Positions 59,063 through 64,000 of a stretch of DNA of 64,000 bases are shown here, piece after piece; position 1 is the stretch's first letter; each line of letters starts with the position of its first letter. Made by a program: the position numbers and the translations under genes. The stretch comes from Mesorhizobium sp. PAMC28654 (GTDB lineage: Bacteria > Pseudomonadota > Alphaproteobacteria > Rhizobiales > Rhizobiaceae): the NCBI RefSeq assembly GCF_020616515.1, contig NZ_CP085135.1, positions 868,001-932,000 on the forward strand, given 5' to 3'. The notes beneath the pieces were generated by a model, which saw only the letters and a list, made by a program, of their open reading frames with translations, was not told the origin of the DNA and did not search any database.

Positions 59063-59353
59063 ATGCAGAGAAGGAAGTTCAGCCGCGAGTTCAAGCTTGA
59101 GGCGGTGAGATTGGTGAAGGATCGGGGCGTTGCGGTGGCGCAGGCGGCCCGTGATTTGGATCTCCATGAGAATGTGCTGCGCAAGTGGGTCCGCGAGACG
59201 AGCGCTGACCCGCAGCATGCCTTTCCCGGCCATGGTCAAATGAAGCCTGAGCAGCAGGAGATTGACCGGCTGCGTCGGGAAGTTACTAAGCTGAAGGCGG
59301 AGCGCGACATCCTAAAAAAGGCCGCAGCCTACTTCGCGAGGGATGCGATATGA
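59063..59353 (+). CDS. IS-C transposase OrfA
   Basis: A 96-aa IS3-type OrfA with helix-turn-helix (FSREFKLEAVRLVKDRGVAV, AQAARDLDLHENVLRKWVRE) and a coiled-coil end (VTKLKAERDILKKAAAYFAR). The ATG at 59063 follows GGAGAGTGGG. It overlaps OrfB by 4 bases (ATGA). Confidence 0.9.
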   Translation: MQRRKFSREFKLEAVRLVKDRGVAVAQAARDLDLHENVLRKWVRETSADPQHAFPGHGQMKPEQQEIDRLRREVTKLKAERDILKKAAAYFARDAI

Positions 59354-60214
59354 GGTTCGCCTTTATCGCGAAGCACCGTTCGATCTGGCCGGTGGCATGG
59401 CTGTGCAATGCGCTGGATGTGTCGCGCTCAGGCTTCCATGCCTGGCTCAACCGCAGCCCCAGCGCCCGGTCCCAGCACGACGAGATGCTCGTTCCCAGGA
59501 TCGACCGGAGCTTCAAGAGCAGCGACCGCACCTATGGCGCCCGTCGCGTCTGGCACGACGTCTTGGCTGAGGGAGTCTCCTGCGGTCGGTCTTCATCGCG
59601 TCGAGAGGCTCATGCGGGAGAACGGCTTGCGTGCCCGGCCTCGGCGCCGCGGGCTACCGAAGGACACTGGCGAGCGAGCCGCCGTGTCGGACAATCTCCT
59701 TGATCGCGCCTTCGAAGCTGCTGCTCCGAACCAGAAGTGGATTGCCGACTTCACCTACATCTGGACCGCCGAAGGATGGCTCTATGTTGCGGCGGTCGTC
59801 GACCTGTTCTCCAGGCGTGTCGTCGGCTGGGCGATGAAGGCCGAGATGACGGCCCAACTCGTCACCGACGCCCTAATCATGGCGATCTGGCGCCGAGGCA
59901 AGCCAGACAGCCTGCTCCATCATTCGGACCAGGGGTCGCAATATACGAGCGAGCAGTTCCAGCGCCTGATGGCCGATCACGGCATTACCTGCTCGATGAG
60001 CCGGTCCGGCAACGTCTGGGACAATGCTGCGATGGAGAGCTTCTTCTCGTCGCTCAAAACCGAGCGGACAGCCCGCAAGGTCTACAGGACGAGGGATCAC
60101 GCCAAGGCAGATGTGTTCGATTACATCGAATGCTTCTATAACCCTCGGCGAAGGCACTCGACGCTGGGCTATCTCAGCCCCAACGAGTTCGAGGAGCAAG
60201 CTATGCTAGCTTAA
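59350..60214 (+). pseudogene. IS-C transposase OrfB, frameshifted
   Basis: An IS3-type rve transposase of about 287 aa if repaired. It starts MRFAFIAKHRSIWPVAWLCN; after GVSCGR an extra T at about 59590 shifts the frame, and the catalytic core (KWIADFTYIWTAEGWLYVAA, LLHHSDQGSQYTSEQFQ, VWDNAAMESFFSSLKTE) continues in another. As given it is inactive. Confidence 0.9.
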
Positions 60215-60245
60215 CCGGGTGTCCGAAAAACCGGCAGCAGGCCAG

Positions 60246-60490
60246 TCCTGACTTTGTCGAAGCAACAGGGGACGCCAGATCGAGCCATTCTACCGTTTGA
60301 GAAGGCGCTCGTCGCATCGGAGCTCGGCATGACTCGTGAATCCTTTTCGCGCGCGCTGTCGAGTCTCGGGAGATCGGGCATTCGGGTCGACGGGCAGATG
60401 ATAGCAATCCTTGACGGTCCGCGCTTAGCCGCCGAATGCAAAATCGACTCGCTTATCGACGGGGCAGATACCGATGACTTCGTGGTCTGA
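60246..60490 (+). pseudogene. Crp/Fnr-family regulator (NnrR/Dnr-like), 5' part lost to IS-C
   Basis: Only the C-terminal ~80 codons of an Fnr-type activator remain, opening directly at the IS-C end. The winged-helix DNA-binding domain is clear: LPFEKALVASELGMTRESFS and RALSSLGRSGIRVDGQMIAI. The cAMP-like sensor domain and dimerisation helix are absent. The pattern QQGTPDRAILPFEKALVASE is close to NnrR/Dnr-type nitric oxide regulators of denitrification, but this subclass call is inference. It would have controlled genes with TTGAT-N4-ATCAA-type boxes such as those just downstream. Confidence 0.8.
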
Positions 60491-60522
60491 TTGACCGACG
60501 TCGCCGCAATCGTTGCTTTGTG

Positions 60523-60536
60523 TTGATCCAAGTCAA
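60523..60536 (+). promoter_or_regulatory. FNR/NnrR/FixK-type box
   Basis: TTGATCCAAGTCAA differs from the consensus TTGAT-N4-ATCAA at one position. It lies 55 bases before the GTG of the small membrane protein at 60592. Confidence 0.65.
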
Positions 60537-60591
60537 CGCCTATCCGTCATTCTCACAGTCTCCTCAACCGGTCGAGGAAGGGAGAACGGAT

Positions 60592-60768
60592 GTGCTAATA
60601 GACAGATCGACGATCACTATCTTAGTGTTGGAATTCTTTGCCTTCTTCGCTGTGCTGGCCTACGCCTCTTTCGAATCGCGTCATAAGTCACGCAAACAGC
60701 GCCATGCGCCGATCAAAACGGATTTGGACGAGAAACCTCGCCAGAATTCAATCAAGCCGAAAGCCTGA
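60592..60768 (+). CDS. Small single-pass membrane protein
   Basis: A 58-aa protein with one membrane segment (TITILVLEFFAFFAVLAYAS) and a basic C-terminal tail (RHKSRKQRHAPIK). The GTG start at 60592 has AAGGGAGA seven bases upstream, and an FNR-type box lies in front. Its size and shape resemble small subunits of respiratory oxidases (for example CcoQ-like), but there is no sequence signature. It may belong to the low-oxygen module downstream. Its 3' end overlaps the end of a convergent small gene. Confidence 0.6.
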   Translation: MLIDRSTITILVLEFFAFFAVLAYASFESRHKSRKQRHAPIKTDLDEKPRQNSIKPKA

Positions 60769-60963
60769 AGCGCCAAATATGAGATGGCGACCTGTTATCA
60801 GTGGAATTTTGAGCACAGGCTCTTGCTCATCCCGATCCTGAATCGGCGGTCCTGCGACGTATGAATGCCTCTTCAAAGTGTCCTGCCAGATGGTCGGAAA
60901 GTCCGCACCCTTGCTGCGCTTCAAATTGCACTCTGTGACAAGCTTGGACACAACATCGGCCAT
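60748..60963 (-). CDS. Small hypothetical protein divergent from the cytochrome operon
   Basis: A 71-aa frame starting MADVVSKLVTECNLKRSKGA with GAGG about 9 bases before the ATG. The sequence (DFPTIWQDTLKRHSYVAGPP) looks protein-like and is not a shadow of another frame. The FNR-type box at 61028 lies between it and the cytochrome gene, so both may be controlled together. No domain is recognised; function unknown. Confidence 0.5.
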   Translation of the reverse strand: MADVVSKLVTECNLKRSKGADFPTIWQDTLKRHSYVAGPPIQDRDEQEPVLKIPLITGRHLIFGASGFRLD

Positions 60964-61027
60964 TGGGGGCGACCTCTTCGATAAACTGGCGGGTTTTCAA
61001 AGAAAACTTTGATCTCTGCCACCCGCT

Positions 61028-61041
61028 TTGACCCAGATCAA
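61028..61041. promoter_or_regulatory. FNR/FixK-type box upstream of the oxidase operon
   Basis: TTGACCCAGATCAA matches TTGAT-N4-ATCAA at all but one position. It lies 93 bases before the first cytochrome c start and 65 bases before the divergent small gene. Confidence 0.75.
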
Positions 61042-61133
61042 ATAGGCCGACTTTTCTCGCTCGACCGGGCTAACTTCGCTTTCAAAATGGTCTTGGCTTG
61101 GCTATCGTGCTGGCCACAACCAAGGAGCTTGGG

Positions 61134-61844
61134 ATGAGCGTCCGAATTCCGATCGCTGTCATCGCCGTCCTGCTGTTCGCTCCTGTCTCCACCCTCGTGC
61201 AGGCACAACAGGCGAACAGCGTACCGGACACAATTGAGGCTCGCGTGCAGGCGTGCACGATTTGCCATGGCGACAAAGGCAAAGGTACCAGCGACGTCTA
61301 TTTTCCGCGGTTGGCCGGCAAGCCTGCAGGGTATCTCTACAACCAGTTGCGCGCATTTCGGACCGGACGCCGACATTATCCTCCGATGAATTACTTGCTG
61401 GAGTTTTTGCCTGAGCCCTATCTTAAGGCGATGGCAGAATATTTTGCCCAACAAAGCCCACCACTTCCCGTTCCCGCAACTCCAGAGGTCTCCCAGGAGA
61501 TCCTGATGCATGGCAAGGAATTGGTCACGCGCGGAGACTCGGCGCGTTCGGTGCCAGCTTGTGCAAGTTGTCATGGGCCGTCCCTCACCGGGATGGAGCC
61601 GGCGATACCTGGTCTGCTTGGTCTGCGCCCATCCTATGTGAGCGCGCAACTTGGCGGCTGGCGCTATGGTACGCGCACGGCGCCTGCTCCGGACTGCATG
61701 CAAATCGTGGCCGGCCATTTAACCGAAGCGGATGTAAAGGCAGTCGCGGCCTGGCTTTCGACACTACCAGCGCCGCCAAACTCGTCACCCGCCCCGCATG
61801 GCACTTTCACGCTGCCTTTTGATTGTGGAAGCCAGCCGAAATGA
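61134..61844 (+). CDS. Dihaem cytochrome c (c4-like)
   Basis: A 236-aa periplasmic cytochrome with a signal peptide (IPIAVIAVLLFAPVSTLVQA) and two haem-binding motifs, CTICH at residues 41-45 and CASCH at 143-147. The two-domain layout is like cytochrome c4, which passes electrons to terminal oxidases. The start at 61134 has AAGGAG seven bases upstream. It opens the operon leading to the oxidase subunits, under an FNR-type box. Confidence 0.9.
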   Translation: MSVRIPIAVIAVLLFAPVSTLVQAQQANSVPDTIEARVQACTICHGDKGKGTSDVYFPRLAGKPAGYLYNQLRAFRTGRRHYPPMNYLLEFLPEPYLKAMAEYFAQQSPPLPVPATPEVSQEILMHGKELVTRGDSARSVPACASCHGPSLTGMEPAIPGLLGLRPSYVSAQLGGWRYGTRTAPAPDCMQIVAGHLTEADVKAVAAWLSTLPAPPNSSPAPHGTFTLPFDCGSQPK

Positions 61845-61854
61845 GGGGATGACT

Positions 61855-63135
61855 ATGCTCAAAGCGAAAATCCTTGGCGGCCTTCTCACCATTTCATGCG
61901 TTTCGGCAGTCGCACACTTCGAGCTTAATCAGATAAGCGCATCGGCTCAGGAGCAGACGTCAAATGTAGCCTCCGCGGCGATTTTGAAAGGTGAGTATCT
62001 GGCCCGGGCGGGCGACTGCATCGCTTGCCACACCGCTCCTGAGGGACGATTGTTTGCCGGCGGGCGGGCCATGCCCACGCCATTCGGCACCCTGTACACA
62101 TCCAACATCACGCCGGATCCCGAGACGGGTATCGGCAAATGGACCGCCGACGAGTTCTACAGGACGATGCACACAGGTCGGTTCCCTGATGAAGGGTTGC
62201 TCTATCCGGCCATGCCATTCGCTTCCTACACCAAGGTCACGCGCCAGGACAGCGACGCCATCTATTCCTACCTCAAATCCATCGAGCCGGTGCGGCAGCA
62301 GAACCGACCTCATGACCTGGGGTTTCCTTATAACAATCGATCTCTAATCCTGGGCTGGCGAACCTTGTATTTCACCGAAGGTGAGTTCCAGCCGGATGCC
62401 AGCAAATCCGTGGAATGGAACCGCGGCGCCTACCTGGTCGAGGGGCTGGGCCATTGCGGCATGTGCCACAGCCCGATCAATGCACTTGGCGGGAGCCCGG
62501 AATCCGAGCAGTTCAAGGGCGGCTTGATCCCGATGCAGAACTGGTATGCACCTTCGCTCACGTCGAACAGGGAAGCCGGGCTAGGCGACTGGAGCATTAA
62601 GGAAATTTCCGACCTGCTGCGCACAGGTGTTTCCAGCCGGGGCGCCGTTTACGGTCCGATGGCCGAAGTCGTCTACAACAGCCTGCAATATCTCAGCGAC
62701 GAAGACACGCGCGCCATGGCGGTCTACCTGAAGAGCATTGCTCAGGATAGCGCACCCGAGCCGGCGCAGCCGTCGGTTCCGGCCAGCGAGGGCAGTCTTC
62801 TGATGAGCCTCGGCAAGACGGTGTACGACACCCGATGCGCAAGTTGCCACGGCTCGCAAGGCCAGGGGACACCGCCGCATTACCCGCCATTGGCGGGCAA
62901 CCAGTCCATCCAGATGGAATCCGCCGTAAATGCGATCCGGATGGTGCTCAACGGTGGTTATCCTCCCGGCACGGCGGGCAATCCCATGCCTTATGGAATG
63001 CCGCCATTCGCGGGCTCCTTGTCCGACAACGAGGTTGCGGCAGTTGTCACTTACATTCGCACGTCATGGGGAAATCGAGGTGCGGCGATCGGCGCCGCTG
63101 AAGCGAACGTACTGCGTTCCGCGCCGCTGAACTGA
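61855..63135 (+). CDS. Trihaem cytochrome c (AdhB-like)
   Basis: A 426-aa exported cytochrome with three CxxCH motifs: CIACH (residues 55-59), CGMCH (201-205) and CASCH (328-332). This is the layout of the cytochrome subunit of membrane-bound alcohol or gluconate dehydrogenases, which donate electrons to quinone or oxidases. No dehydrogenase subunit gene is beside it, so here it may feed the downstream oxidase. The ATG at 61855 has GAGGGG six bases upstream; an ATG two codons earlier is less well placed. Confidence 0.9.
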   Translation: MLKAKILGGLLTISCVSAVAHFELNQISASAQEQTSNVASAAILKGEYLARAGDCIACHTAPEGRLFAGGRAMPTPFGTLYTSNITPDPETGIGKWTADEFYRTMHTGRFPDEGLLYPAMPFASYTKVTRQDSDAIYSYLKSIEPVRQQNRPHDLGFPYNNRSLILGWRTLYFTEGEFQPDASKSVEWNRGAYLVEGLGHCGMCHSPINALGGSPESEQFKGGLIPMQNWYAPSLTSNREAGLGDWSIKEISDLLRTGVSSRGAVYGPMAEVVYNSLQYLSDEDTRAMAVYLKSIAQDSAPEPAQPSVPASEGSLLMSLGKTVYDTRCASCHGSQGQGTPPHYPPLAGNQSIQMESAVNAIRMVLNGGYPPGTAGNPMPYGMPPFAGSLSDNEVAAVVTYIRTSWGNRGAAIGAAEANVLRSAPLN

Positions 63136-63142
63136 GGAAAAC

Positions 63143-63322
63143 ATGATCGATTCTGATGACCCCCCAACGAATTCCTCCGAGACCGAAGCGGAAGCTCTTG
63201 ATCGAGTGCTGCGCTCCGGACCAGGCGGCGCATTTCTCCTGGCCGGGATCGCAACGACGATCGTCGTTGCCCTTTGGTTGGCGTTCTATCTATTCGTGTT
63301 CCTTCCCCATGCATCCCCGTAA
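63143..63322 (+). CDS. Small membrane protein of the oxidase operon
   Basis: A 59-aa protein with one membrane segment (GAFLLAGIATTIVVALWLAF, continuing YLFVFL) after a short acidic N-terminus (MIDSDDPPTNSSETEAEAL). GAGGAAA lies directly before the ATG. It is seven bases after the trihaem cytochrome gene and 16 before subunit II. Similar small proteins accompany ba3-type oxidases as accessory subunits (subunit IIa-like), so this role is plausible but not proven. Confidence 0.75.
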   Translation: MIDSDDPPTNSSETEAEALDRVLRSGPGGAFLLAGIATTIVVALWLAFYLFVFLPHASP

Positions 63323-63338
63323 TTGACCGGAAACTGCG

Positions 63339-63896
63339 ATGAGCGAGCATCAGATCGACCACGCCGCGGCGGCCGCCCGTGCCGAGCGAAACTGGGCAGC
63401 GATCGCCGTCTTGATCATTGTATTTCTTGCCGGCATGGCCGCGTTCGCGGGCATTCACCAGGCCACCATGCCTCAAGCTCGAGTCGAAACGGCAGACCCG
63501 AGCACGCTGCATCTGACGGGCGAGTTCGTCGAATCCAATCTCGGTAGCGCTCTCGAGCCTGATGGGTCGGTGACGGTTCGCGCCATCGGGCAACAGTACT
63601 CGTTCACACCGCAATGCATTCTCATTCCCGCCGACACGACAATCACTTTTCGCGCCACCAGCGCCGATGTCATTCATGGGCTCCTTATCCAGGGAACCAA
63701 CGTCAACACCATGCTGGTTCCCGGCTACATATCCGTGCAGAGCGCACGCTTCCACACGCAGGGCGAATACCTGATGCCTTGCCAGGAATACTGCAGCTTC
63801 GGCCATGAAGGCATGTGGGGCAAGGTCAAGGTCATCGACAAGGCCGAATTCATGGCCATGGCGTCCCAGCAGGGGAGACTGAGCTGTGTTAAATAG
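63339..63896 (+). CDS. Cytochrome c oxidase subunit II (ba3-like)
   Basis: A 185-aa subunit II with one N-terminal membrane anchor (AIAVLIIVFLAGMAAFAGIH) and a periplasmic cupredoxin domain. The CuA ligands are visible: a histidine in SADVIHGLLIQG and PCQEYCSFGHEGMWGKV with C, E, C, H and M. The single membrane helix and short length match ba3-type (B family) rather than aa3-type oxidases. It overlaps subunit I by 11 bases. Confidence 0.9.
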   Translation: MSEHQIDHAAAAARAERNWAAIAVLIIVFLAGMAAFAGIHQATMPQARVETADPSTLHLTGEFVESNLGSALEPDGSVTVRAIGQQYSFTPQCILIPADTTITFRATSADVIHGLLIQGTNVNTMLVPGYISVQSARFHTQGEYLMPCQEYCSFGHEGMWGKVKVIDKAEFMAMASQQGRLSCVK

Positions 63897-64000
63897 CCGA
63901 CGCCTGATACTAGCCCACTTCTGGCTTGCCTTCGCTGTCTTCGGCCTGGCGCTGCTTCTGGGCGCCTGGCAGATGTTCATCCGCAGCCCGCTGCACACAT
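63886..64000 (+). CDS. Cytochrome c oxidase subunit I, 5' part
   Basis: The first ~38 codons of subunit I of a haem-copper oxidase: NSRRLILAHFWLAFAVFGLA, LLLGAWQMFIRSPLHT. It begins with GTG inside the end of the subunit II gene. The first membrane helix and the MFIRSPL turn match ba3-type subunit I. The rest, including the haem and CuB ligands, lies outside the window. Confidence 0.8.
   Translation, partial: MLNSRRLILAHFWLAFAVFGLALLLGAWQMFIRSPLHT

Larger units (their letters stand above)
59001..60245 (+). mobile_element. IS-C (IS3 family)
   Basis: A 1245-bp element with inverted repeats beginning CTGGCCTGCTGCCGGTTT on both ends and continuing imperfectly to about 27 bp. It carries OrfA and a frameshifted OrfB. 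No flanking direct repeat is seen. Only 14 bases (58987-59000) separate it from the IS-A remnant, and its right end cuts an Fnr-type regulator gene. Confidence 0.85.

Overview
The window looks like a high-GC alphaproteobacterial chromosome of the Rhizobiales, most likely Mesorhizobium or a close relative. The evidence is a phosphatidylcholine synthase, an IalB-family protein, DUF1289, DUF2059 and TIGR02281 proteins, fused-domain ABC exporters, and the paralogue mix typical of rhizobia. The genus call is inference from protein recall; no database search was run.

Bases 1 to about 48.9 kb read as ordinary chromosome. In order they hold the rimO tail; a nucleoside-type BMP ABC transporter; quinone oxidoreductase; a coupled DUF2182-DUF1326-pcs operon; a UbiH-like hydroxylase and hspQ; an IalB protein; a family 5 solute-binding protein; a DsbA-like protein; an SbmA/BacA-like ABC exporter; mgtE; gor; DUF2059-rpiA; gph; tRNA-Val(CAC); an IS5-family element; an L,D-transpeptidase; an SDR/TetR pair; a hydrolase/MarR pair; moaA, mobA and mobB; a polar amino acid ABC transporter without an ATPase gene; repair and stress genes; a histidine kinase; cobT; and dusA. 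Six of these host genes carry 1-2 nt indels that break the frame: the L,D-transpeptidase, SDR, TetR, PNPOx, AlkD-like and dusA genes.

From about 48.9 to 60.5 kb the window is a mobile, decaying island. A truncated tyrosine integrase lies directly upstream of dusA, a known integration hotspot. It is cut by a 1.5 kb IS3-like element (IS-A). A second, inverted IS-A copy lies near 58 kb, and between the two sits a remnant of a respiratory nitrate reductase operon: narK lacking upstream sequence and narG lacking its last ~110 codons, with narHJI gone. A second IS3-family element (IS-B) is nested in IS-A copy 1, and a third (IS-C) truncates an Fnr/NnrR-type regulator.

From about 60.5 kb to the end there is an apparently intact microaerobic respiration module: two multihaem c-type cytochromes, a small membrane protein, a CuA subunit II and the start of subunit I of a haem-copper oxidase. 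Two FNR/FixK-type boxes lie upstream. The picture is an acquired low-oxygen/denitrification island in which insertion sequences destroyed nitrate respiration and one regulator while the oxygen-linked branch was kept.
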